10,220 nt of DNA from Acidobacteriota bacterium (GCA_021798235.1 JAJZMO010000104.1:1-10220), one strand, 5' to 3'; shown: positions 1-7,700, counted from the first letter of the stretch. Made by a program: numbers and translations. The notes: a model not told the origin generated them from the sequence alone.

Positions 1-1475
1 CCATCGACGAGCACCAGACTCGGCATGGGTTTGCTCTCCGCTTGCAGACGCTGATAGCGGCGCAGCAGCACTTCCTTCATGCTGGCGAAGTCATCAACGC
101 CGGTCACAGTTTTGATCTGAAATTTTCGGTAGTCCGACTTTTTCATCGCGCCCTTTTCCCAGACGACCAGTGACGCTACCGTCTCCTCGCCTTGTGTGTG
201 CGAGATGTCAAAACACTCAATGCGCTCTGGAAGCTCCGGTAAATTGAGCGATTCTTGCAGCGACTCCTGCACGGCGCGCACGCTGGGTTGCAACACGCGA
301 AAGCGTTGGTCATAGGATTGCTTCGCATTTTGCCCAGCCAGATCCACCAATGCCCGCTTGTCGCCACGCTGAGGCGCGAGAATTTCTACCTTGTGTCCGC
401 TCCGCTCGCTCAGCAGCGCCATGAGCGCCTCGCGGTCGGCAAAGTCCACCGGCAAATACATGTGGGTGGGCACATATTGCTGGTCAATGTAGCGCTGCTT
501 GAGCAGTGCGGCAAAGAATGCTCCGGGATGAAAGGATTCTTTCTGGGGCGCATCTGGCGCTGCATCGGACGCAATGGTTTCGCTGGATGGAAAATCCTCG
601 GCGTCGAGCAACTGCGGCAATTCTTCCCAGAAAAATTCACTGCGATCGACGATGCGTGCATTGCGGACATGAAAGAGATTCACGGCCAGCATTCCATTTT
701 CATAGTGATAGCCAAAGACATCCGCATCATCCCCACTGGCGGCGGCCACTCGTTGTTTCTCCTGCAACTGGCGCACGGTTTCCAGCATGTCCCGGTAACG
801 CGCAGCCTGTTCGAAATGCTCAGAAGCGGCGGCCTGCTCCATGCGTTCCAGCAGTGATTTTTCCAGTTGCGTGGCGCGTCCTTCCAGCAAGAGTTGCGCA
901 TCACGCACGGCTTGGGAGTAAATCTGCGGCGTGGTGAGACTCTCCACACACGGCCCCAAGCAGCGATGAATGTAGTACTGCAAGCAGGGGCGTGCGTGGT
1001 AACGCTCCAAGTCCACCTTGCAGTTGGCCAGCAGAAAGGTGCGCTCGATCAGCTCCACAATGCGATAGGCCAAACTGCCGGGAAAATACGGGCCGTAGTA
1101 AGCCCCCCCATCTTTACGCACACGCCGTGTGACGAAGACCTTGGGATGGCGGTCGCGCAGCGTGAGCTTCACATACGGGTAGGTCTTGTCGTCGCGCAGC
1201 AGAATGTTGAAGCGCGGCTTGCGCTGCTTGATGAGATTGTTTTCGAGTGCGAGCGCCTCAGCCTCATTGCCGACGAGAATGTAGTCGAGGTCCACGGCCT
1301 CGCGCATCAGCGATCCAGTTTTGGCATTGGCCTGCGCAGACTCCAAAAAATACGAACGTACGCGCGCGCGCAGATTTTTTGCCTTGCCCACGTAGATTAC
1401 TTCGCCCTCGGCATTGCGATACGAATAGACGCCGGGCTGCGTGGGCAAAGTGCGAATTTTTTCGATGAGGTCCAT
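1..1475 (-). CDS. uvrC: UvrC, excinuclease ABC subunit C (3' end outside window)
   Basis: UvrC makes both incisions flanking a DNA lesion in nucleotide excision repair, acting with UvrA and UvrB in the cytoplasm. The visible 491 codons read without a stop. They start with a GIY-YIG nuclease domain (GVY at residues 15-17, YVG at 28-30, R38, and E78 in a LEN motif, the likely metal ligand). Four cysteines at 152, 164, 172 and 176 have the spacing of the UvrC iron-sulfur cluster. A UVR (UvrB-binding) helix pair lies at about 205-240. The RNase H-like second nuclease domain shows a catalytic Asp in FDIS (D423), and the window ends at the next one, in LVLVDG (D491). A variable acidic stretch near residues 290-312 precedes the KQRY segment. 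The ATG at 1475-1473 gives the family's usual N-terminus and has an in-frame TGA eight codons upstream. No well-placed Shine-Dalgarno is visible; GAGGA lies 18 bases away. The gene diverges from the lipoprotein gene. The call is secure. Confidence 0.97.
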   Translation of the reverse strand, partial: MDLIEKIRTLPTQPGVYSYRNAEGEVIYVGKAKNLRARVRSYFLESAQANAKTGSLMREAVDLDYILVGNEAEALALENNLIKQRKPRFNILLRDDKTYPYVKLTLRDRHPKVFVTRRVRKDGGAYYGPYFPGSLAYRIVELIERTFLLANCKVDLERYHARPCLQYYIHRCLGPCVESLTTPQIYSQAVRDAQLLLEGRATQLEKSLLERMEQAAASEHFEQAARYRDMLETVRQLQEKQRVAAASGDDADVFGYHYENGMLAVNLFHVRNARIVDRSEFFWEELPQLLDAEDFPSSETIASDAAPDAPQKESFHPGAFFAALLKQRYIDQQYVPTHMYLPVDFADREALMALLSERSGHKVEILAPQRGDKRALVDLAGQNAKQSYDQRFRVLQPSVRAVQESLQESLNLPELPERIECFDISHTQGEETVASLVVWEKGAMKKSDYRKFQIKTVTGVDDFASMKEVLLRRYQRLQAESKPMPSLVLVD

Positions 1476-1797
1476 GGGGTGTTCGCTGCGCAGTCCTCAG
1501 TCTATCGCCGGGTACACAAGGCCGGAAAATCCTGCACCGCGCAGGCAGCCATCGCGCTTGGCTCGATGCGGATGCGCCGACTGGAAAGACCAAGACGTGC
1601 GGCGATTGGCCGCATCGGAAATGTAAAAATTACACTGCGTCCGCATTCTGTGCCCATTGGAGCGGCAGAAGAAACCCCTATGTATTTGAAATCAAAGGAT
1701 GGTCACAGCGTCTGCATCTGGCACTTAGATTGCATTACTAACCGGTTGCGGGGAAAACAACAGCAACCAGAACACAAACACGAGAGGGTCAATTTTC
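1476..1797. other. Divergent intergenic region, uvrC / OmpA-like lipoprotein
   Basis: These 322 bases must carry promoters for both flanking genes, which read away from each other. No open frame here looks like a gene. Visible structure is limited to a hairpin TGCGGC-GATTG-GCCGCA (1598-1614), an AT-rich perfect inverted repeat (1622-1634, listed separately) and a purine-rich ribosome binding site, GAGAGGG (1782-1788), for the lipoprotein gene. I could not place convincing -35/-10 pairs for either direction. Confidence 0.5.
1622..1634. promoter_or_regulatory. Inverted repeat TGTAA-N3-TTACA, possible operator
   Basis: This is a perfect 5-base inverted repeat around AAA, in the only AT-rich patch of the uvrC/lipoprotein intergenic region. 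It lies 147 bases from the uvrC start and 163 bases from the lipoprotein start. The symmetry would suit a dimeric regulator. No regulator family is recognised, and it does not resemble a classical LexA box. A short AT-rich palindrome can arise by chance, so confidence is low. Confidence 0.2.
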
Positions 1798-2598
1798 ATG
1801 AATACATGGACGCAAAGCAGTCATCCGAAAGACAGCCAAGGTTCCCATTCCGTTGTGGAGGCAAAATCCACACTACTCATGCTGGCCGTGGGGGCGGCCA
1901 TTGCATTGGTATTTACTGGCTGCGCCAGCAAGAATTATGTACGGAACCAGACGGATCCGTTGATTCAAGAGACTGGGCAATTGGAGGATCAGACGGCAGC
2001 CAATCATCGTGGCTTGGATAGCTGGAGCCAGCGCACGCAGCAGGGCATTGCGCAGGCACAAAGCTCCGCTACCGCCGCAAGTCAGCAGGCGAAAACCGCC
2101 GAAGATGCTGCATCTCAGGCGCAGGCCTCAGCACAGCAGGCGATGAATCGCGCCGATTCGCTCTCCAGTGTGGTGGGAAATCTGGACAGCTACCATTCCG
2201 TTGCCGATGTGCAGGTGCATTTTGCCTTCAACAAGGCTGCACTGACTCCGAAGGACAAAGTACAACTCGACCAATTCGCCAGCCAGTTTGGCAGCTTTCC
2301 CTCCTATATTTTGGAGGTGACAGGCAGCACGGATGCCATCGGTGGCAACCAATATAACTACCAGTTGAGCCAGATGCGGGCAGAGGCGGTGGTGCAATAC
2401 TTAGCCACAAAATACAACGTGCCCGTACACCGGTTTTATCTGATTGGCATTGGTAAGGACAAGTCCGTAGCCAGTAACCAATCCGCTTCGGGCCGCGCGG
2501 AGAATCGCCGCGTGGAGGTGCAGCTGTTGGCCAACAACCCGTCAGCGACGCCCACCACGGCGCAGGATCAGGCCCCCAGTAGCAATGGGAATATGTAG
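1798..2598 (+). CDS. OmpA/Pal-family peptidoglycan-binding outer-membrane lipoprotein
   Basis: This 266-residue protein probably tethers the outer membrane to the cell wall. After a hydrophilic N-terminus comes a hydrophobic core (about residues 26-39) and a lipobox FTGC with the lipidated Cys at 42. Ala follows at +2, compatible with outer-membrane sorting. Residues 50-130 are rich in Ala, Gln and Ser with heptad-like helices, probably a coiled-coil spacer. The OmpA C-terminal domain covers about 136-244: FAFNKAAL, TGSTDAIGG, YNYQLSQMRAEAVVQYL, then GRAENRRVEV. D179 and R194 match the diaminopimelate-binding pair of OmpA. The tail (245-266) is a low-complexity Pro/Ser/Gln stretch. The ATG at 1798 is chosen because GAGAGGG ends nine bases upstream. 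A GTG at 1855 would give a more ordinary signal peptide but lacks such a site. It diverges from uvrC and stands alone. No tol genes are in view, so Pal itself is not claimed. Confidence 0.92.
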   Translation: MNTWTQSSHPKDSQGSHSVVEAKSTLLMLAVGAAIALVFTGCASKNYVRNQTDPLIQETGQLEDQTAANHRGLDSWSQRTQQGIAQAQSSATAASQQAKTAEDAASQAQASAQQAMNRADSLSSVVGNLDSYHSVADVQVHFAFNKAALTPKDKVQLDQFASQFGSFPSYILEVTGSTDAIGGNQYNYQLSQMRAEAVVQYLATKYNVPVHRFYLIGIGKDKSVASNQSASGRAENRRVEVQLLANNPSATPTTAQDQAPSSNGNM

Positions 2599-2625
2599 TC
2601 AGCGGACGGTAGCATCGGAAGCGAT

Positions 2626-2662
2626 TGCGGGAGCACCCAGCGTTTATTTCGGTGCTCCTGCA
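2626..2662. terminator. Hairpin between convergent genes, possible terminator
   Basis: GGAGCACC (2630-2637) pairs perfectly with GGTGCTCC (2651-2658). The stem extends to TGCGGGAGCACC/GGTGCTCCTGCA with one G-T wobble, leaving a 13-base loop. It starts 27 bases after the lipoprotein stop and overlaps the last codons of the convergent DUF4254 gene, whose TAA lies in the loop. Neither strand has a T-tract after the stem, so it is not a canonical intrinsic terminator. It may act as an end-protecting or Rho-assisted structure. Confidence 0.35.
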
Positions 2663-3246
2663 CGGTAGATGGCAGGGTTTAGCGCGGGATCGTTGTACAT
2701 TTTCAGTTGTCGGTAGAGCGAGAACCTGCGCTCGCCGCGCAGCACAGCCGCCCACAAATGATCCAGACATGTAGCCAAGTCTGCACGCTGGCGCAAGAGA
2801 ATCTCCAGCCGCTCCCGGTTGCGCTCTGCATGGCCCGCAGGAGCATCCGAGCGTTCCATTTCCTCGCGGGTGTGGTAGATCTTTAACGAAAGAATCGACA
2901 GTCGGTCGAGGATTAATCCTGGCGTCTCCGAATGCATCTCCGCACTGGGATCCGGCAGGTTCTGTTGGGCCAACTCGCGCAGCAGCAGGGCATCGCAACG
3001 CTCCATTTGGTCATTGCGCCGCTGGTTGATCGCGTCAATGGCGCGCTTGGCCGCGACGATCTGTGCATCACTTGCGTGCGGCGCGCGGGCCTTGTCCTCT
3101 TCATGCCACAGCTCAAAGTTGGCCCAGTGCAGACGCTCCAACTCCGTGTGTAAGGATGGCGGCGCGGCTGCACAGGCGCACGGCGCATCGTGCCACTGCT
3201 GCGACCAGGTATCGAGACTGCGTACCATCTCTGCAGAAGAAAACAT
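2644..3246 (-). CDS. DUF4254 family protein, function unknown
   Basis: This 200-residue, Arg/Glu-rich, mostly helical protein has no signal peptide or membrane segment, so it is probably cytoplasmic. I place it in DUF4254 from NFELWHEEDKAR (residues 43-54), NQRRND (74-79), a GLILDRLSILSLKIYH stretch (110-125) and the C-terminal KMYNDPALNP (182-191). DUF4254 has no established reaction. From general knowledge, members often lie near cell-envelope sugar or glycosyltransferase genes, but here the only sugar gene close by is the divergent galT. A Cys/Ala-rich stretch (APCACAAAPP, 21-30) interrupts the N-terminus. The frame stays open to 3510, but that extension runs antisense into galT, so I start at the ATG at 3246-3244, which gives the family-like N-terminus. 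There is no good Shine-Dalgarno, and an alternative ATG lies at 3228. Family membership is fairly sure; function is unknown. Confidence 0.85.
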   Translation of the reverse strand: MFSSAEMVRSLDTWSQQWHDAPCACAAAPPSLHTELERLHWANFELWHEEDKARAPHASDAQIVAAKRAIDAINQRRNDQMERCDALLLRELAQQNLPDPSAEMHSETPGLILDRLSILSLKIYHTREEMERSDAPAGHAERNRERLEILLRQRADLATCLDHLWAAVLRGERRFSLYRQLKMYNDPALNPAIYRAGAPK

Positions 3247-3252
3247 GTGCCT

Positions 3253-3258
3253 ATAGTA
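3253..3258 (-). promoter_or_regulatory. Possible -10 element (TACTAT) for the DUF4254 gene
   Basis: On the minus strand, TACTAT is followed by AGGCAC and then the chosen ATG. A start site the usual six or seven bases after this element would fall at or next to the ATG, giving a leaderless mRNA. That agrees with the absence of a Shine-Dalgarno. No TTGACA-like -35 is seen 16-18 bases upstream, so this is a weak call. Confidence 0.25.
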
Positions 3259-3330
3259 GCGAATTCGGAGTGGGCCTGGCTGCCCATCGCGTTTCTGTGT
3301 CGAATCGCAGCCTGCATTTAGGATGGAGAG

Positions 3331-4371
3331 GTGCAGAACATTCCGCATCGACGCTACAACCCGCTGCGGGGCCAGTGGGTATTGGTCTCCCCACATCGCA
3401 CGCAGCGGCCCTGGCAGGGGGAGGTTGCCACAGCAGAAATCCCGACGCCGAACGCCTACGATCCCAATTGTTATCTTTGCCCGGGAAATGTACGTGCAGG
3501 CGGCCACCACAATCCGCGCTACGAAGGCATCTTCGTTTTTGACAATGATTTTGCCGCGCTACTGCCAGAGGATTCCAGTCCCAGTGCCGCCTCGCAGCAT
3601 CCGCTGCATCGTGCGGAGCCAGAGCGCGGACTCTGCCGTGTGGTTTGCTTTCACCCCAACCACAGTCTGACCCTGGCGCAGATGGAGACTGGCGACATTA
3701 CACGCGTCGTGCAGGCATGGACGGAGCAGTACATCGAACTCGGCGCGCTGGACTGGATTCAACACGTACAGATCTTTGAGAATCGTGGCGCAATGATGGG
3801 CGCGAGCAATCCGCATCCCCACGGGCAAATCTGGGCCACGGAGCACATCCCCGATGAGCCATTGGCTGAAGGTTCCATGCAAGGCGAATACCTGCGTGCT
3901 CACGGACGCTGCCTGCTCTGCGACACGGTGCAACTGGAGTTGCAGCAGGCGGAACGCATCATTTGCGCGAATGAGGAGTTTGTCGCGCTCGTGCCTTTCT
4001 GGGCGGTCTGGCCCTTTGAGGCACTCGTGCTCAGCCGCCGCCATTGCGAATCCTTGTCGTCAATGAATGCGGGGCAGCAATCGGCGCTGGCCGAGATTCT
4101 GCAACGCCTTACGCGACGCTATGACAATTTGTTCGCGACCAGCTTTCCATACACGATGGGACTGCATGCGGCACCGACGGATGGCCAGATCCATCCCGAA
4201 TGGCACTTCCACGCACATTTTTACCCGCCGCTGTTGCGCTCAGCCCTCGTGCGCAAGTATATGGTTGGCTTTGAAATGCTTGCCAACCCGCAGCGCGACA
4301 TCACGCCGGAGCAGGCTGCCGCACGTCTGCGCGAAGCCGGAGAGGCTCTGCGACTGCCTGGATGTGTTTGA
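3331..4371 (+). CDS. galT: Galactose-1-phosphate uridylyltransferase (GalT)
   Basis: GalT is the Leloir-pathway enzyme that exchanges UMP between UDP-glucose and galactose-1-phosphate, through a uridylyl-histidine intermediate in the cytoplasm. The 346 residues match the usual bacterial length of about 348. The N-terminus ([20 protein letters not shown]) is the family signature. The HPH active site is at 162-164, with H164 the expected nucleophile. Zinc-site equivalents are C47 and C50 (CYLC), H111 (PNHSLT) and H162. The C-terminal [22 protein letters not shown] holds the second metal-site histidines. I find no missing key residue. The start is GTG at 3331 with AGGA seven bases upstream; an ATG at 3323 is out of frame. 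No galK, galE or galM is adjacent, so the gene looks solitary. It is transcribed away from the DUF4254 gene and ends at a hairpin shared with tRNA-Lys. Confidence 0.97.
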   Translation: MQNIPHRRYNPLRGQWVLVSPHRTQRPWQGEVATAEIPTPNAYDPNCYLCPGNVRAGGHHNPRYEGIFVFDNDFAALLPEDSSPSAASQHPLHRAEPERGLCRVVCFHPNHSLTLAQMETGDITRVVQAWTEQYIELGALDWIQHVQIFENRGAMMGASNPHPHGQIWATEHIPDEPLAEGSMQGEYLRAHGRCLLCDTVQLELQQAERIICANEEFVALVPFWAVWPFEALVLSRRHCESLSSMNAGQQSALAEILQRLTRRYDNLFATSFPYTMGLHAAPTDGQIHPEWHFHAHFYPPLLRSALVRKYMVGFEMLANPQRDITPEQAAARLREAGEALRLPGCV

Positions 4372-4374
4372 AGC

Positions 4375-4404
4375 AAGCGCCGCGCTGAACCTGCGGCTTT
4401 CTTC
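4375..4404. terminator. Terminator-like hairpin between galT and tRNA-Lys
   Basis: The stem GCCGC (4379-4383) pairs with GCGGC (4393-4397) across a nine-base loop and is followed on the plus strand by TTTCTTC. AAG before and TTT after could extend the stem past a bulged C. It begins just after the galT stop, so it suits galT termination. On the minus strand it lies just beyond the tRNA 3' end and could end that transcript as well, although the tail there (GCTTGCTTC) is less T-rich. Confidence 0.45.
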
Positions 4405-4408
4405 GTCG

Positions 4409-4484
4409 TGGTGAGCGCGCTGGGAATCGAACCCAGGACCCACGCATTAAAAGTGCGTTGCTCTACCATCTGAGCTACGCGCTC
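4409..4484 (-). tRNA. tRNA-Lys (anticodon UUU)
   Basis: The minus strand folds as a full 76-base cloverleaf. The acceptor stem GAGCGCG pairs perfectly with CGCGCTC, followed by discriminator A and an encoded CCA (4411-4409). The D-arm begins TAGCTCAGATGG. The anticodon arm is ACGCA-CTTTTAA-TGCGT, with anticodon TTT at 4451-4449. The T-arm carries GGTTCGATTCC. A34 replaced by U and the C32/U33/A37/A38 loop are standard for lysine UUU. No intron or damage is visible. The gene is convergent with galT and divergent from the cellulose operon. Confidence 0.97.
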
Positions 4485-4533
4485 TCACCTAATACCAATT
4501 TACTACAGTGCAACGGCCCTGCCCACGCCCACA

Positions 4534-4551
4534 TTTCATCCCAAAATGAAA
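4534..4551. promoter_or_regulatory. Inverted repeat TTTCAT-N6-ATGAAA, possible operator
   Basis: This is a perfect 6-base inverted repeat with a CCCAAA spacer, in the 216-base gap between the tRNA-Lys 5' end and bcsAB. It starts 167 bases upstream of the chosen bcsAB start and 50 bases upstream of the tRNA. It could be an operator for a dimeric regulator of either gene. It is too weak and too far from any T-tract to be a terminator. No regulator family is recognised. Confidence 0.25.
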
Positions 4552-4643
4552 CGGATCGGTACGAAGGCGCGTTCATTCCCATTTTTTCTCTATTTCTATG
4601 CGCGCAGAGTATCGAGTGGCGACACTGCTGCCGAAAAGCGAAG

Positions 4644-4657
4644 AAGGAGCAGCAGTG
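4644..4657 (+). other. Near-ideal ribosome binding site plus GTG, out of frame with bcsAB
   Basis: AAGGAG (4644-4649) lies five bases before GTG (4655-4657), the best-looking initiation signal in this stretch. The GTG opens a 78-codon frame ending at 4891, not the bcsAB frame. It overlaps the first 64 codons of bcsAB, counted from 4701. The predicted peptide (starting VSPRCCPNVSKREG) has no recognised domain. It may be a translated leader that feeds ribosomes to bcsAB, or a chance match. Confidence 0.25.
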
Positions 4658-4700
4658 AGTCCGCGTTGCTGCCCCAATGTGTCAAAACGTGAGGGACCGG

Positions 4701-7700
4701 ATGCGTCCGCCAGAGTCGGAGCCAGCCATGACGTGCAGCGCCCGGAAGAATCCGGCGGATGTGGAAGCACTGTTTGCCTACATGGGCGCGCAGGGATTTC
4801 CATATCACGATTTTTCTTCCAGCTGCAGGGCTTGCAGTCCGGAGCTGAAGGCGCAGCCTGCATCGCCACCCGCAGAGGACTTTGCGCATAGCGCAGGGCC
4901 AGAAGCGCCCCAATCCGAAGGGTCGAATCTTCGCTTTTGGATCTCTGCCGTCGCCATGCTGCCACCGTTTGTTGTGTTGCTGGCCTTGGCAGGATTGCCG
5001 CTGGCCGCGCGGCCACAAGTGCTGCTCACGGCCATGTTGTTTGTGTTGGCAATGGTGTTGAACAAATGCAGTCGCGCGCATTGGATGACGCTGCTGCTCA
5101 TCTGCCTCTCCGTGTTCGTTACGCTGCGCTATGCGATTTGGAGAACGGAATCTCTATACACATTTTTCTCCAATCCTTCCTCGCGCTGGAATGCGCTCGA
5201 CTTGCTTTTTATCTTTGCGCTCTTTGGCGCAGAACTCTATGCATTTTTAGTGATGGCCCTGGGGTATCTGCAAATGCTGTGGCCCTTGCGCCGCAAGCCC
5301 GTGCCCATGCCGGATTGCATCGCAGAGTGGCCGGATGTTGATGTGCTCATCCCCAGTTACAACGAACCGCTGGAGGTGGTGCGCTATACCGCGCTAGCCG
5401 CCGCCAACATAGATTGGCCAGCGGAGAAGCTGCACATCTACATCCTGGACGACAGCCGTCGGGAAGAGTTCCGCATCTTTGCCGAAGAGGCGGGCATTGG
5501 CTACATCACGCGCCCAGACAATCAGCATGCCAAGGCTGGCAACATCAACCATGCGTTGCAGCAGATTGTATCGCCCTTTGTCGCCATCTTCGACTGTGAC
5601 CACGCGCCCACGCGCAGCTTTTTGCAGGCAACCATGGGATGGTTTTTTCAGGATGCCCAATTGGGGCTGATGCAGACGCCGCATCATTTTTATTCTCCCG
5701 ATCCATTCGAGCGCAATCTGCAGAAATTTCGCACCATGCCCAATGAAGGAGAGCTGTTTTACGGCATCATTCAGGATTGCAATGATTTTTGGGATGCAAC
5801 ATTTTTCTGCGGATCCTGTGCCGTGTTGCGTCGCTCCGCGCTAGACGCAGTGGGCGGCATCGCCACGGAGACCATCACCGAGGACGCACACACATCGCTG
5901 CGCATGCAAATGGCAGGGTGGAACACGGCGTACATGAATGTGCCACAAGCTGCCGGGCTGGCCAGCGAACGGCTCTCTGGCCATGTGAAACAGCGCATTC
6001 GCTGGGCGCGCGGCATGATCCAGGTGTTGCGCACCGACAACCCGCTCTTTGCTCCCGGGCTGCATGTATCGCAACGCCTGTGCTACTTCAACGCCATGCT
6101 GTATTTTCTCTACGCGCTGCCGCGACTGGTCTTTTTGACGGGGCCGCTTATTTATTTATTGCTGGGGCACGTCAACATTCCTGGAACCTGGTCGCTGATT
6201 CTCGCCTACGCGCTTCCACACTTGGCGCTTAGCGTGTTGACGAATTCCCGTATTCAGGGCGAGCGCAGACATTCGTTTTGGAATGAGGTGTATGAAACGG
6301 TGCTGGCTCCATACATTCTTCTGCCCACACTGCTCGCGTTGGTGAATCCAAAGTTTGGAAAATTTCAGGTGACCGACAAAGGCGGCGTAGTGGAAGAGGC
6401 GTATTTTGATGCGCGCATTGCACAGCCATTTTTGGTTTTGTTTTTGCTGAATGCTCTGGGACTGGGGATGGGCGTTGTGCATCTGTTCCATCCCGGGGAA
6501 GCGAACCCTGGCACGGTGTTGATGAACTCCCTTTGGACGCTGTTCAACATGATGATCCTGGGTGTCTCCATGGCCGTGGCTTATGAATCGCAGCAGCGCA
6601 GACACAATGTGCGTATTGAGATGGAGCGTCCACTGCGCATTGAAAACGGGCGTGGTGGCAGCGGTGCCGGGAAAACTGTGAATATCTCCGGCGGTGGCGC
6701 GGCCATTCATTTGGAGGAGCCTGTAGCTCTACTGCGCGGGGATAAAGTCTCCGTAATTTTGAAAACCCCGTTGGGCGAAGCCAGTCTGCCTGCGCGTGTA
6801 CTTCTATTGCGAGGAAAAAATCTGCGCGTTCAGTTTGACCACCTCAGTATCGCCGAGCAGGAGCAATTGACGCAGGCCATGTTTTCCCGTGCTGACACTT
6901 GGCTGGATTGGAGCAAGAACAGAGGCGCGGATCATCCCCTGCACAGTCTGATGCAGCTTGTATGGCTCTCGCTGCAAGGCGTAGCGCTGACGCTGCGCGG
7001 CTTGTTGCAAACGCGGGATACGTTTGCGGCGGGGCCGCCCAAACATCGTCCGGCTTCTGCTGCCGTGCAAGGGCTGTTCTTTCTGTTTGTGTTGTTGGGA
7101 CTGAGCGCATCCAAGGCGCAGGCCAAGGGAATCCCCGATCCTGCTGCAAGCTCGTCTGGAATGAACGTCTCCGGCTCATTGGCAACATCTGCTGGAAGCA
7201 GCGATGCTGTGGCTCCTGCCCCAGCATCGGTTGTGCCGACCTCGAATGCCACCGCTGCAAGTCAGTTCCAAGAGCAATTTACTCTGCGCGATTTAGGGGT
7301 ACGAGATGCCGTTGTTTTACGAGGGGTGGAAAGTTCGACACGGTTTTTCTTTACACTCCCACAGACCGACGTCGCCACTGCTGCCACGTTGCAACTGCGC
7401 TGTCGTTTTTCTCCATCGTTGCTGCCTGCGCTGAGCCACATCAGCATTTTTTTAAATGGTTCGCTCTTTGCCGTCGCTCCCATGCCACTGCCGGGGCAAG
7501 ATCCTGCCTTTGTGCAAACACTGAATATTCCTGCAGAATTGTTGGCGCACACCAATGTGCTGAGTTTTGAGTTTATCGGCCATTATGCGCCAAGCGGGGA
7601 AGACCCATCCAATACCGCGCTCTGGTTGCGGCTGGATCCGGCAACCTCCGTGCAAATCGTGGGCAATCGCATGTCTTTAGCCAATGATCTGCGCTTGCTT

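Noticed and set aside
255..857. Long plus-strand open frame of 200 codons
   Set aside because: It lies wholly antisense to uvrC, whose domains and catalytic residues are clear, and its translation matches no family I recognise.
1598..1614. Hairpin TGCGGC-GATTG-GCCGCA as a terminator
   Set aside because: It lies between divergent genes, where no transcript needs to end, and it has no T-tract.
867..2021. Plus-strand open frame of 384 codons
   Set aside because: It runs antisense to uvrC, through the intergenic region, then out of frame into the lipoprotein gene. The peptide has no recognisable domain.
2228..2998. Minus-strand open frame of 256 codons
   Set aside because: It is antisense to the OmpA-domain part of the lipoprotein gene and overlaps the DUF4254 gene in another frame. 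The composition (Arg, Pro, Cys, Trp) is shadow-like.
3247..3510. Upstream extension of the DUF4254 frame to an ATG at 3510
   Set aside because: The extra 88 codons overlap the start of galT antisense and look unlike the rest of the protein.
3323..3670. ATG at 3323 as the galT start
   Set aside because: It is in a different frame from galT. The GTG at 3331 gives the exact family N-terminus.
4409..4484. tRNA-Lys as an integration site for a mobile element
   Set aside because: I see no integrase gene and no repeat of the tRNA 3' end elsewhere in the window, and both flanks carry ordinary housekeeping or envelope genes.
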